The translations under genes were made by a program, and so were the position numbers. Under the pieces are notes generated by a model. The model searched no databases and had not been told where the DNA came from. It saw only the letters and a program-made list of their open reading frames with translations. A stretch of 64,000 bases of DNA from Domibacillus mangrovi (GTDB lineage: Bacteria; Bacillota; Bacilli; Bacillales; Domibacillaceae): positions 33,461-97,460 of the forward strand of contig NZ_MRWQ01000002.1 in NCBI RefSeq assembly GCF_001906925.1. Reading direction: 5' to 3'. The first letter of the stretch is position 1. Each line of letters begins with the position of its first letter. Shown here in pieces: positions 53,778-62,690 of this stretch.

Positions 53778-55958
53778 ATGCTTCTTCAACAAAAGAGAAT
53801 AAAAATCGCTATATTTATGGTGATTGCTTACTCATTAACATACTATGCATGGCTTCTTTACTTTTGGAATGATAAAGAACTAAAATATTTCGGCGGTGGC
53901 CTTTTTTCATTGATTGCCCCTTTAATTTCAGCTCTCTTTATTTATATGAATATTCAAAGTGTCCGAAGAGAGCAAAGGAAGTATTGGCTCATCTTACTGA
54001 TGAGTTGCTTTAGTGTTCTTCTAGCGCAATTATTATGGAGATATGACCTTCAGACAGGACCTGTCTACATCTTTCCTGGATGGGCGGATTTGTTTTGGAT
54101 CATCAATGTATTGTTGTACTTATCCGCCTTGCTTTATAAAGTATACACAGACAAAGAAAAATACCGCATCTGGCAGTTATGGTTTGAAGCATGCATCGTT
54201 GTCACTGTTTTATTCACGGTCAGTTGGGTGTACTTGCTTAAACCGATTTTGTTCGATTCACAATTCTCTTTGTTTTATATAATTGTTTCTTTCAGCTTCT
54301 CCATTAGTTATTTATGCACCTTGGTAGCGATCATTTTCGTTTATTTATCTTATCAGAAATTTTTTCCTCTTAAATTATTTTTACTACAATTAAGCGGCAT
54401 GATGCTATACGTTATAGTTGACTCTATTTGGCTTTATCAATCCATATTTAATAGACTAGAACCGTTTACTTTAATAGAACCTTTATGGAGTATGGCCATA
54501 TTAATCATAGGATTATCCAGTTTTTTCGAAAAAAGGGCAGATAAAAAGAACGATGAAAATAAGATTAAAAAACAGACCGTTTTCAAATTAAGCCGGCTGA
54601 TTATTCCTTATATAAGTGTTATTATTTTGATTGTAGTCGCTTTTTTTCAAAAAAATGAATTATTAACTATCTTTATTAGCTTCATCGCTGTACTGGTCTT
54701 TATTATGATCAGACATGCGATTATACTCTATGAAAATGATAAAATATTGAGTAATATTAAACATTTAAATGAAACATTGGAATACAAAGTGAAGGAAAGA
54801 ACGGTTCAATTATCTATAAAAAATGAAGAGCTATCTTATGTAAATACTCATTTGGAAAAGATCGTAGGAAGCAGAACGCACCAACTAGAAAAAACAAAAA
54901 AGATGCTTGTAGAAAGTGAACAACGGTATCGTTCCCTTTTTGAAAACCATCCGCATACGATTGTTTTATTTGATATGGAAGGAGAAATTTCACATATAAA
55001 CCACGCTAAAATAAGTTGGACAAATGAGCGGGAAGATCAGTTGATTTCTAAGCTAAAAAAATTATATTCAACACAGTATTTTGAAAGAGCGCTTCAAGGA
55101 AAGCCTCAAAGTTTTGAAACAACGATTGAAGTGGGAGAACACTCCTTTATCGACTATACGATCACGTTTGTCCCAGTTTTAGTGGCCAAAAAAATGATTG
55201 GTGTTTTTGGCATTTATGAAGATATCACGGAAAGAAAAAGAACAGAAGAGCTCGTGCGAAAATCTGAGAAACTAGAGATTGTTAGCCACCTAGCAGCTAG
55301 TATGTCTCACGAGGTGAGGAATCCATTAACGACAGCCAGAGGTTTCATGCAACTGTTATCTGAAAATACATCCATGCAAAATGGAAAACAATACTTAGAG
55401 ATCGCTATACAAGAGATTGACCGGGCAACAGAAATCATTAATCATTATTTAACATTTGCTAAACCTGCGCCTGTCATGGTAGAGAAAGTAGACGTCCTTG
55501 AGGTAATTCAATCTATAATTCAAATCATCACCCCTTTGTCTAATATGAATGCTGTTCAAATTAGCTTCACTTTTAACAAACAGAAAGATTATTCCATTCT
55601 AGGTGAAAGAAGTAAACTACAACAAGGTATAATTAACATATTAAAAAATGGAATAGAGGCCATGCCGAATGGTGGGAAACTCCAGCTGAGCTTACTCTCA
55701 AATGAGTCCAATGTTCAAATTGACATACAAGATACAGGTATAGGTATGACACGACATCAGTTAAATCGCCTTGGCGAGCCTTATTTTTCAACAAAGGAAC
55801 AAGATAAAGGAACCGGGCTTGGGATGATGGTAGCCTTTAGTATTGTAAAAGGCATGAATGGACTGATCGAAGTGACAAGTGAAGTAGGTAAAGGAACATG
55901 CTTCTCCATCCAGTTTCCTGTCTATCAGCAAGCGGAGGTACCTTTATCCTCTTCGTGA
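53778..55958 (+). CDS. Membrane sporulation-type sensor histidine kinase
   Basis: A 726-residue kinase. The N-terminal 300 residues contain eight or more membrane helices. Then come a coiled coil (about 320-375), one PAS domain (about 385-490), a HisKA box (LAASMSHEVRNPLTTARGFMQLL) and an ATPase domain (GIINILKNGIEAMPNGGKL, DTGIGMTRHQLNRLGEPYFSTKEQDKGTGLGM). The H-box and G-boxes resemble the KinA-KinE group that phosphorylates Spo0F. No response regulator is adjacent. AAAAGGGGA lies 8 bases before the ATG. Confidence 0.83.
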   Translation: MLLQQKRIKIAIFMVIAYSLTYYAWLLYFWNDKELKYFGGGLFSLIAPLISALFIYMNIQSVRREQRKYWLILLMSCFSVLLAQLLWRYDLQTGPVYIFPGWADLFWIINVLLYLSALLYKVYTDKEKYRIWQLWFEACIVVTVLFTVSWVYLLKPILFDSQFSLFYIIVSFSFSISYLCTLVAIIFVYLSYQKFFPLKLFLLQLSGMMLYVIVDSIWLYQSIFNRLEPFTLIEPLWSMAILIIGLSSFFEKRADKKNDENKIKKQTVFKLSRLIIPYISVIILIVVAFFQKNELLTIFISFIAVLVFIMIRHAIILYENDKILSNIKHLNETLEYKVKERTVQLSIKNEELSYVNTHLEKIVGSRTHQLEKTKKMLVESEQRYRSLFENHPHTIVLFDMEGEISHINHAKISWTNEREDQLISKLKKLYSTQYFERALQGKPQSFETTIEVGEHSFIDYTITFVPVLVAKKMIGVFGIYEDITERKRTEELVRKSEKLEIVSHLAASMSHEVRNPLTTARGFMQLLSENTSMQNGKQYLEIAIQEIDRATEIINHYLTFAKPAPVMVEKVDVLEVIQSIIQIITPLSNMNAVQISFTFNKQKDYSILGERSKLQQGIINILKNGIEAMPNGGKLQLSLLSNESNVQIDIQDTGIGMTRHQLNRLGEPYFSTKEQDKGTGLGMMVAFSIVKGMNGLIEVTSEVGKGTCFSIQFPVYQQAEVPLSSS

Positions 55959-56299
55959 TAGCCTTGCCACTCAGCATAGAAGATATATTTTAGTACTAGA
56001 CCCACCGATAGATCCCCTCCTAAGTTGACGATAAAGGTATTTATTCTTTTATCTGTCTACTAGGAGGAGATTATAAGTACTTCCTTCGCGCGTCCTCATA
56101 TTGAATTACGTCTATTCCATCATATTGACAGCTTTCCCACTAGAAATATCTATAAGAAAAAAAAGCTTCTTCATACGAAAGCTCTTTTCACTTATAATAA
56201 ATCTTATTTGTCTCACTGTTTCATCATACGAGATAGAAAAACTTTTTAAATGACCAAAAAGATAAATAAATGTTAATTATTCATTAATTTACACATTTT
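55959..56299. other. Convergent intergenic region
   Basis: Two hairpins: CCTCCTAAG...CTAGGAGG (56014-56072) and AAAAGCTTC...GAAAGCTCTTTT (near 56160-56191), the latter a likely terminator. No gene. Confidence 0.45.
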
Positions 56300-56752
56300 T
56301 TATTTTTTTACCCAGTTTGATGTTACCTCGACTCCAGCTGTTGTTAACAAACTTAAAACAGGGCATCTTCTTTCAACTTCTCTTTTTAATTCAGCAATGC
56401 GCTCTTCACTTTCTTCCGTTTTTAAAAAGACATCAACATGAACTGTTTCAAAATGTGGCTTCACACCTCTCACCCCTGCAAATCCCTGTAAATCTAGTGT
56501 ACCTTCATTTTCAAATTGAACGGCATCATAAGCAAACTTTTGCTCTTTTGCAACAAAAGCGATTGTTACCGATGTGCAACTTGTCAATCCAGCAAGCACC
56601 AATTCAACGGGATTCGGACCCTCATCTGTTCCTCCTAAACTTTTCGGCTCATCTACAATAAACGGTGCGAAATCACGGATAGAAATAGATGTCTTTACAC
56701 CGTTTTCCCATTCTCCACTCGTTGTTACTTTTAATAGTTGCTTCGTTGTCAT
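56300..56752 (-). CDS. OsmC-family protein (second paralogue)
   Basis: A 150-residue OsmC/YhfA-type protein with Cys59 in LVLAGLTSCTS and Cys130 in ERRCPVLSLL, and the shared motif VDEPKSLGGTDEGPNPVE. It resembles the protein at 6711-7157 (same length, same C-terminal GVEV..NWVKK pattern) and probably handles peroxides or reactive sulfur. GGGGGAA lies before the ATG. A single gene between two intergenic regions. Confidence 0.87.
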   Translation of the reverse strand: MTTKQLLKVTTSGEWENGVKTSISIRDFAPFIVDEPKSLGGTDEGPNPVELVLAGLTSCTSVTIAFVAKEQKFAYDAVQFENEGTLDLQGFAGVRGVKPHFETVHVDVFLKTEESEERIAELKREVERRCPVLSLLTTAGVEVTSNWVKK

Positions 56753-56890
56753 TCTAATTTCCCCCTATACAAAGTATTTTACTTGGTTTTAATAACTATA
56801 CATGACTAACGAATATGACGCAATCTTTTTTTGAGCGTAACATCATCAAAAGATACATCAGATACCATCATCTTCATTTAAGAATTTCCT

Positions 56891-57169
56891 ATAAAGTGAG
56901 ACTTCATTCAGTGGGGGTTAGGTTCACACGATGTGAATTATGCAGACGTTGTCACAGGACGTGATGTTCTTAGTCTGCCTTCCTCTTAGCCCCACTGAAT
57001 AAAAAGGAACTCAGGTAAAAAGCGCCGCGTCCTGCGGCAATACCTGAGTGACCGGCTTCGGCCGACCCGAACCAATCGGGCTTTTACGGGCAGTTGATCC
57101 CCTGCTTATTCTTCTTTTCTTTTCGAAGTCTTGAAGAAGGGGTCTTACTGCCCGTTAATGCGGGATAAA
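56891..57169 (+). repeat. Structured dispersed repeat, copy F (full length, best folding)
   Basis: The clearest copy. Paired segments: ATTCAGTGGGG (56906-56916) with 56990-57000; TTCACA/TGTGAA (56923-56937); GCAGAC/GTCTGC (56942-56978); ACTCAGGTA/TACCTGAGT (57009-57049) enclosing GCCGC/GCGGC; CGGC-TTCG-GCCG (57053-57064); CCCGA/TCGGG (57066-57080); ACGGGCAGT/ACTGCCCGT (57086-57155). It starts with ATAAAGTGAGAC and ends GCGGGATAAA. It contains no open frame. Confidence 0.88.
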
Positions 57170-57260
57170 CTATTCATAAGCTAGGTGATGTGTGAGTTGG
57201 CCATTTCAACAACGGTGGGAGCTATATGGATCGTCAATTTCCATTCTTTCCCGAACAACT

Positions 57261-57306
57261 AAACAAGCACCTATCCTTATCAATAAGGACTGGCGCTTGT
57301 TTTTTA
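57261..57306. terminator. Terminator
   Basis: AAACAAGCACC...CCTTAT-CA-ATAAGG...GGCGCTTGTTTTTT; a near-perfect stem. It lies downstream of the YppF-like gene on the minus strand but its T run is on the plus strand. Confidence 0.7.
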
Positions 57307-57370
57307 TCTACTTTCGGAATTCCAGATGATGAAGGTCACTTTTTGTCCGTTAATATTCGATTTTGATTTG

Positions 57371-57607
57371 TTAAATGCTAGAACTCAATTTGATTTCTTC
57401 AAAATCATCAGGCCTTACTTCTCCAAAAAACGCACTTGGCTTTTTCGCTCCACGTTTGTCCAGTTCAAAAAAAAGATTTTTATATTCAACAATAGATAAT
57501 TCCCCTTGAATATAACTTTTTTGAATATAATCCAGTAATTCATTAGCATGTAATGGGTTACGCTTTTTCACTATTTCAAAACGATGTATCAAGTCTTCTA
57601 ATAACAT
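57371..57607 (-). CDS. YppF-like small protein
   Basis: A 78-residue helical protein. The core HANELLDYIQKSYIQGELSIVEYKNLFFELDKRGAKKP resembles the YppF family of Bacillus. The C-terminal 20 residues (FGEVRPDDFEEIKLSS) are an extension over the usual 60-odd residue length. No known function. Starts at ATG 57607; the site upstream is weak. Confidence 0.6.
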   Translation of the reverse strand: MLLEDLIHRFEIVKKRNPLHANELLDYIQKSYIQGELSIVEYKNLFFELDKRGAKKPSAFFGEVRPDDFEEIKLSSSI

Positions 57608-58254
57608 AGTCGTTCACTCATTTCATCTGGATTTTTTAAAACATGTATGCGCTTTCAAGTAGTATAACATGCAAATTGCTCATATTTTACTTTTTTGAAA
57701 ATTCAAACTAACGACATTTTTCTACATTAATTTAATTTCGATTCCCCAAATTAAAGGGAAGCATCATGTTCAATCTTCTTTTATTTATGGAAAAAACAGA
57801 TGAAGTTGAAGCCATTTCCTTATTTTTAGCCTGCGATGCAACTAACTGAATGACAAGTGAAAACATCGTACTTGATAGAGGGATACAATTAAGTAGCAAA
57901 GGATCAATCCCATTTATTGTTGCACCTCGTTTTCTCTGTTCCCTGTTCTAATCCCTCTTAATCTCTCCAAACAGGCTAACGAGCTTAAGTACACACATAT
58001 GTTAATACCAATACCGCTTTGTATCTTGTACTTTAGTAACCTGTGCACCTATGTCCTCTTACGTATTCCTTTGCATAAAGGTTCACCTATTTTGGTTCTG
58101 TTTTTAGTCGACTAAGATATTACTTTTTTCTACTCACCTAAAGAAATAAAAAAGACCACCTTCTAATGAAGTGATCTTTTCATGTGGACATCCATCCTAT
58201 AAGTGTGTTCTTTACGTTTTATAGCTTTGTCTCTTATTCTCTATAACATGCGAA
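57608..58254. other. Gene-free stretch, about 650 bases
   Basis: A terminator at 58148-58180 and short decayed frames near 57770-57860 (IQLVASQAKNKEMASTSS on the minus strand); nothing could be named. Confidence 0.4.
58148..58180 (-). terminator. Terminator of the 86-residue protein gene
   Basis: The minus strand reads AAAAGATCACTTC, loop, GAAGGTGGTCTTTTTT. Confidence 0.75.
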
Positions 58255-58515
58255 TCAAATGACCTCTATTTTATCAATTTGGAAACGGTCATTCTCATTG
58301 GATTTCATGGTCACTTTGTATTTAGTTTTTGAATGCGAAAAGGTGAAGTAAGCATCATCGTACCCTTCAACATTTTCCATTGGAATCCCATTTGATATAA
58401 GAGTGTAAACACCATGTTCAGCCGTGATAAATTCAAGACCTTTAGAATCATTGAGAGCAGATAGAATGCTCTCCATTTGCTGCTTCTCATTTTTCATATC
58501 TTCAGTACTAGACAT
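58255..58515 (-). CDS. Uncharacterised 86-residue protein
   Basis: I do not recognise a family. A charged N-terminal helix (TEDMKNEKQQMESILSALND) is followed by a mainly beta region (EFITAEHGVYTLISNG; DDAYFTFSHSKTKYKVTMKSNENDRFQIDKIEVI). No signal or membrane segment. AGGGGGA lies 6 bases before the ATG and a terminator follows, so it is likely a real single-gene unit. Confidence 0.65.
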   Translation of the reverse strand: MSSTEDMKNEKQQMESILSALNDSKGLEFITAEHGVYTLISNGIPMENVEGYDDAYFTFSHSKTKYKVTMKSNENDRFQIDKIEVI

Positions 58516-58716
58516 TGTAAGTCCCCCTACTATTTTAATTTAAATTATAGCAGTAAGTACCACCTTTTGGTACATATAAAACCATTTTTTCAAAATAAGT
58601 ACGTCCGGATAATGAATCAAGTAAATCTTTTTGTTGTTTCAATCATCTTCTAAAAAGTTTCAAATACGTTATCCTACTATTCCTCCATTTTGACTGAGGG
58701 CTAATCTTAGTTCCAT

Positions 58717-60843
58717 CTAATTTACTTTCTTAGGCCAAAAACTATATTTACCTAATATTACAATCAATGCAGGGATAACGATTGGGCGAACAATGAATGT
58801 ATCGACAATGACGCCAATAGCAACGGCGAATCCGAATACCCGCAGTTCCATTACCGGTTGAGTAATCAAAACGGCGAAGGTTGCAGCTAAGATTAAACCT
58901 GCAGAAGAGATGACCCCTCCTGTTTTACCTATACCCTCACGAACAGCATCCTTGATTGGTAATCTTTCTTTTTCTTCACGAATGCGTGAAATTAACATAA
59001 TTGAATAATCGACCCCAAGGGCTACTAAAAACACAAATGTATACAAAGGTATGCGATAACTAATACCTCCGTAACCAAGCAAGTCTTGAAAGAAGAATAC
59101 AGTAAATCCAAGTGCCGCTCCGAATGATAAAAGAATAGTTGCCATCATATATACGGGTGCTAATAATGAACGCGTTTGGATACCAAGCATAACCATGATT
59201 AATACCGTCATCAAACTAATAATCCGGATTTCATCACCATGGCTGGCATTACGAATGTCTGCATTTTGTGCAGTTTCCCCTGAGATCCATAGCTTGGCAC
59301 CGTCAATATTACTCGCTTTTAATATTTTATTCGAATCATCTCGAAGATTTTCAATATCATCAAACGCATTTTCAGTATATGGATTATTTTTCAACACAAG
59401 ATTGATTTTCGCCACATTTTGATGATCTTTAGCGTAGGGCTCACCTTGTACTTCTGCTTTAGACACACTATCCAGATGATCTAATTCGTCTACTAAATTT
59501 TGAACCTGCTCTTGTGACAATTTTTTTTTTGCTTTAATAATGACCGTACTTGGAGCGATCGCCCCCGCAGAGAAAGAATCATTTAATTGATTGTATCCTT
59601 GAATGGACGACATTTCTTGTGGGAAGGAGTCCAGCAAATTGAACGAGTAATTAGTCTGTCTGATCATCGAAGTAAAGAAAATTAACACAATCACGATTGG
59701 AATGAATGAAATCCATGGCTTTTCCGTTACGAAACGGCCAAGCTTATACCAGAATTTTTCCTTATTTGCACGTTTAATAGCGCGCTTACGTGGATTTGAT
59801 GGCCAGAATGATTTTTCACCTGCAATGGCAAATAATGACGGCATTAACGTTAAACCTGCGATTAACATACAGGCTACCGCAACAGCAAACACAGGCGCAA
59901 AGCCACGGTAAGGTTCGTAAACGGCAAAGAACAATGTCAACATACTTAAAAATACCGTTCCCCCACTAAAGAAGACAGGTTCTTTAACAAAATTCACTGC
60001 GTGTTTCATTGCATCATTTGTAGGTAAATCCTTTTCCAATTCTTCTCTGAAACGTCCAAATATCAGCAAGGAGTAGTCCGTAATAATCGCAAACAGTAAA
60101 ATCATCATAATCGATAAAGACTGGCTGTCGATTGCAAACCAATCATATTTCCCCATCAATCCTATTAATTTATCTACAATCGTGTAGACAATACCGGCAC
60201 CGATTAACGGAATAAATGCTAATAATGGCGAACGATAAATAGCGATTAAAAGAACGAAGATTAAACCGACTGTTGCAAGGATTAACACAACGTCTGCTTT
60301 GGAAAACATTTCATACGTATCCGCAACGATTCCTACAGGACCTGTGAAATATGTATCCAAATGAACTGGAATCTCATTTGCTATTTCTATTTTCAGCTCA
60401 TCTAACTTAGTTTTAACACCCTTGTTCTCCATGCCTTGAGGAAATAATACTGGCAAGAAGAAAGTGGTTTTATCTTCTGAAAAGAACGAGGCTCGTCCTT
60501 GTTGCGGCATTTTAGATAACGGGACAACTGTTAACTCTTCTTCTGCCTCATTCATTACTTTTTCAATATGAGTAATTGCTTTTTCAACATCGTTGTCTTT
60601 TAAACCGGCTTTGTCATGAACAACGACAAACAATGGGACACCTTCAGATGAAGGGAAATATTCTTTTAACGCTTGTTCTGCTTGAATAGACGCAGCCGTT
60701 TCAGGCAAACCTGCATTTTTGTTGGGAGAGGTTTGTTCTTTTGCTCCAGGGGCAAAGCTAGAGAGTGCAGCTGCTCCAATTAGCCAGCATAACAAAATAG
60801 CAAGCCATCTTTTTTTCTCTTTTAGGAATTTCATTACGTTCAC
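58717..60843 (-). CDS. MMPL/RND-family exporter
   Basis: A 708-residue transporter with about 12 membrane helices and the MMPL repeat: a first helix, a large outside loop (about 40-175), five helices including TDYSLLIFGRFREELEKDLP, a second loop (about 390-530), and five helices including LGVDYSIMLISRIREEKERLP. The paired DYS(L/I)(L/M) motifs are the proton-relay positions of MMPL proteins. The GTG start at 60843 overlaps the stop of the upstream gene by 4 bases (GTGA). The operon promoter carries an HssR-like direct repeat, so regulation by the neighbouring two-component system is inferred. The substrate is unknown. Confidence 0.87.
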   Translation of the reverse strand: MNVMKFLKEKKRWLAILLCWLIGAAALSSFAPGAKEQTSPNKNAGLPETAASIQAEQALKEYFPSSEGVPLFVVVHDKAGLKDNDVEKAITHIEKVMNEAEEELTVVPLSKMPQQGRASFFSEDKTTFFLPVLFPQGMENKGVKTKLDELKIEIANEIPVHLDTYFTGPVGIVADTYEMFSKADVVLILATVGLIFVLLIAIYRSPLLAFIPLIGAGIVYTIVDKLIGLMGKYDWFAIDSQSLSIMMILLFAIITDYSLLIFGRFREELEKDLPTNDAMKHAVNFVKEPVFFSGGTVFLSMLTLFFAVYEPYRGFAPVFAVAVACMLIAGLTLMPSLFAIAGEKSFWPSNPRKRAIKRANKEKFWYKLGRFVTEKPWISFIPIVIVLIFFTSMIRQTNYSFNLLDSFPQEMSSIQGYNQLNDSFSAGAIAPSTVIIKAKKKLSQEQVQNLVDELDHLDSVSKAEVQGEPYAKDHQNVAKINLVLKNNPYTENAFDDIENLRDDSNKILKASNIDGAKLWISGETAQNADIRNASHGDEIRIISLMTVLIMVMLGIQTRSLLAPVYMMATILLSFGAALGFTVFFFQDLLGYGGISYRIPLYTFVFLVALGVDYSIMLISRIREEKERLPIKDAVREGIGKTGGVISSAGLILAATFAVLITQPVMELRVFGFAVAIGVIVDTFIVRPIVIPALIVILGKYSFWPKKVN

Positions 60844-61238
60844 TTATCTTCCTTATTATCTATCATGAACGTGGTGATGATGAATAATCCGAAACTTATT
60901 AATAAGATCACTCCACCAACGATGTAGAATAGTAAGGCGAATGTTTCGTTCACATTAAATGGTTGTATTGCATTTAACCACATACCTGCTGTTAAACCGA
61001 TTGAGCCAATTACTGCCGTCCATCCATGAGTTGCGACTAATTTTGAAGATTTAATTTTGTACACCCGGTAGAACATGCCCCACGCAAAGACTGATAACCA
61101 GCCTACAACTAAAATGTGAGCATGGATTGGGCGGAATTGATAGCTGCCGGAACCTGCCATATGTGAACCTAGTATTGCCCCCAATAAGCCAAAGATTGCC
61201 GCTAGACGAATTAATCTTAAACTCCATTTCGCTTCCAT
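60840..61238 (-). CDS. Small haem-copper oxidase subunit I-like membrane protein
   Basis: A 132-residue protein with four membrane helices. The segment LGAILGSHMAGSGSYQFRPIHAHILVVGWLSVFAWGMFYRVY resembles the N-terminal haem-ligand region of cbb3/NorB-type oxidase subunit I, with conserved His residues, but the rest of the 12-helix subunit is absent. Such short relatives are annotated as cytochrome c oxidase in Bacillaceae. The start at 61238 has GGAGG 8 bases upstream; ATG 61253 lies before it. First gene of an operon with the MMPL exporter. Haem binding is possible but unproven. Confidence 0.75.
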   Translation of the reverse strand: MEAKWSLRLIRLAAIFGLLGAILGSHMAGSGSYQFRPIHAHILVVGWLSVFAWGMFYRVYKIKSSKLVATHGWTAVIGSIGLTAGMWLNAIQPFNVNETFALLFYIVGGVILLISFGLFIITTFMIDNKEDK

Positions 61239-61263
61239 TTTTCTAACCTCCATAGATTTTTTA

Positions 61264-61310
61264 TTACTATGGTAATTAGATTACTCTGTCAACATGAACT
61301 CTATATGAAC
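61264..61310 (-). promoter_or_regulatory. Promoter with HssR-like direct repeat upstream of the oxidase-like/MMPL operon
   Basis: Minus strand: direct repeat GTTCATATA-GA-GTTCATGTT (61291-61310), whose end overlaps -35 TTGACA (61287-61292), 17-base spacer, -10 TAGTAA (61264-61269). The site recalls the tandem GTTCATATT boxes reported for HssR at the S. aureus hrtAB promoter. Its placement fits activation by the adjacent response regulator. Confidence 0.7.
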
Positions 61311-61316
61311 CCTGCA

Positions 61317-62690
61317 TTACAATTGAGGTAATTTAATAGTAAAAGTAGTTTCTTCATTTGGCACACTCGTGACATGAATTTCACCTTTATGCAACTCGAC
61401 AATCTGTTTCACAATTGATAACCCAAGACCTGTCCCTTCTCGTGTACGCGACGCATCCGCTCGGTAAAAACGGTCGAATAGTTGCATTTGTTCGGACTCT
61501 GAAATTCCTATACCTGTGTTTTGCACAATCACCTCAATATAATGATCTTTCACTTCCAATGTAATGTGAATTTCACCTTCTAAACGGTTATATTTAATCG
61601 CATTTGTAATTAAATTATCCCAAACATTTTCAAATAAAGCCGCATCACCTCGGTAAATGGTCGGCTCCATTGTCATGCATAAGTTAATGTGCTCTACCTC
61701 GAGCCGCCAGCGATATTTATTGACACATGCTTTTAACTGTTCATCTAGCCGGTAATTTTGATATTTCATTATTCGAGAAGATTGATCCAAAGATGTTATT
61801 AGCAAAAGCTGACGCGTTAGTTTTGATAAGCGATTGGTTTCTGATTGAATAATGTCCGCATATCTTTCACGTTCTTCAGCTGATACATTGGCTGATTTAA
61901 TTAAACCCGCATAGCCTTGAATATTCAGCAATGGTGATTGAAAATCATGAGAAACATTACTGATGAATTCCTTGCGCATTTTATCATTCTCCTGAAGCCG
62001 CCCCATCATCGTATTAAAACTGGCCGCTAATTGGCCAATCTCATCTTGCCGATCTATTTTCAATTGCATATCATAATTTTCATTTGTAATACGCTTTGTA
62101 GCGACAGTTAATTGAGTAATGGGTACAATGAGCATTTTCGCTACCACCAACATTGCAAGCAAACTTAAAAGAGCAGTAGCAATGATGAGCCCCCCCATGA
62201 TTGTATGGACCTCGCTAAATAAAAGATTAATATCTGGCCGAATAAAGAGTGCATATTGCTTGTTATCATATTTAAATGGGACACCAATCGTATTTGACAT
62301 TTCATTGGCGAAGAACCCTGTCACAAACGTCTCTCGCGGAAAATTCTTCATACCATGATAAATATTGCCCCCAAGCACCCTTTTCACAGATGAATTATCT
62401 AAATCTTTTACACGGTATTCACCCCCATAAAAAAATTCTTTACCCAATTCATCCACAACATAAAGTTGATACCCAATGCCACCAATTGTCGTTAAATAAT
62501 TAGCTAAATCGAGTTGGGGGGCCTGTTCAATATGAGCAACAATCGTCTCAGCGATCTCAACATTTTTCTCGTCATTGCGTTCTTTCATTACGCGGTGATA
62601 ATACGAGTTCGTCAACAAAAACCCGCCAATCGAACTAAGCAACATGATTAACGCTGTCGTCAGCATGAATTTTCCATACAAGGATTTCAT
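61317..62690 (-). CDS. HssS-like sensor histidine kinase
   Basis: A 457-residue membrane kinase: helix at about 9-29, extracytoplasmic sensor (about 30-165), second helix (about 168-190), HAMP (MLIVPITQLTVATKRITNENYD), HisKA box VSHDFQSPLLNIQGYAGLI, and ATPase (VWDNLITNAIKYNRLEG, NTGIGISESEQMQLFDRFYR, GTGLGLSI). SHDFQSPLLNIQGY is the H-box style of the HssS haem sensor. It overlaps the response-regulator gene by 4 bases (ATGA). The signal may be haem or another membrane-active compound. Confidence 0.86.
   Translation of the reverse strand: MKSLYGKFMLTTALIMLLSSIGGFLLTNSYYHRVMKERNDEKNVEIAETIVAHIEQAPQLDLANYLTTIGGIGYQLYVVDELGKEFFYGGEYRVKDLDNSSVKRVLGGNIYHGMKNFPRETFVTGFFANEMSNTIGVPFKYDNKQYALFIRPDINLLFSEVHTIMGGLIIATALLSLLAMLVVAKMLIVPITQLTVATKRITNENYDMQLKIDRQDEIGQLAASFNTMMGRLQENDKMRKEFISNVSHDFQSPLLNIQGYAGLIKSANVSAEERERYADIIQSETNRLSKLTRQLLLITSLDQSSRIMKYQNYRLDEQLKACVNKYRWRLEVEHINLCMTMEPTIYRGDAALFENVWDNLITNAIKYNRLEGEIHITLEVKDHYIEVIVQNTGIGISESEQMQLFDRFYRADASRTREGTGLGLSIVKQIVELHKGEIHVTSVPNEETTFTIKLPQL

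Larger units (their letters stand above)
56753..57370. other. Intergenic region carrying repeat copy F
   Basis: Contains full-length repeat copy F (56891-57169) and a terminator (57261-57306). No gene. Confidence 0.55.

Noticed and set aside
10845..57169. CRISPR array as explanation for the repeats
   Set aside because: Copies are 80-280 bases long, kilobases apart, and separated by ordinary genes, without spacers or cas genes.
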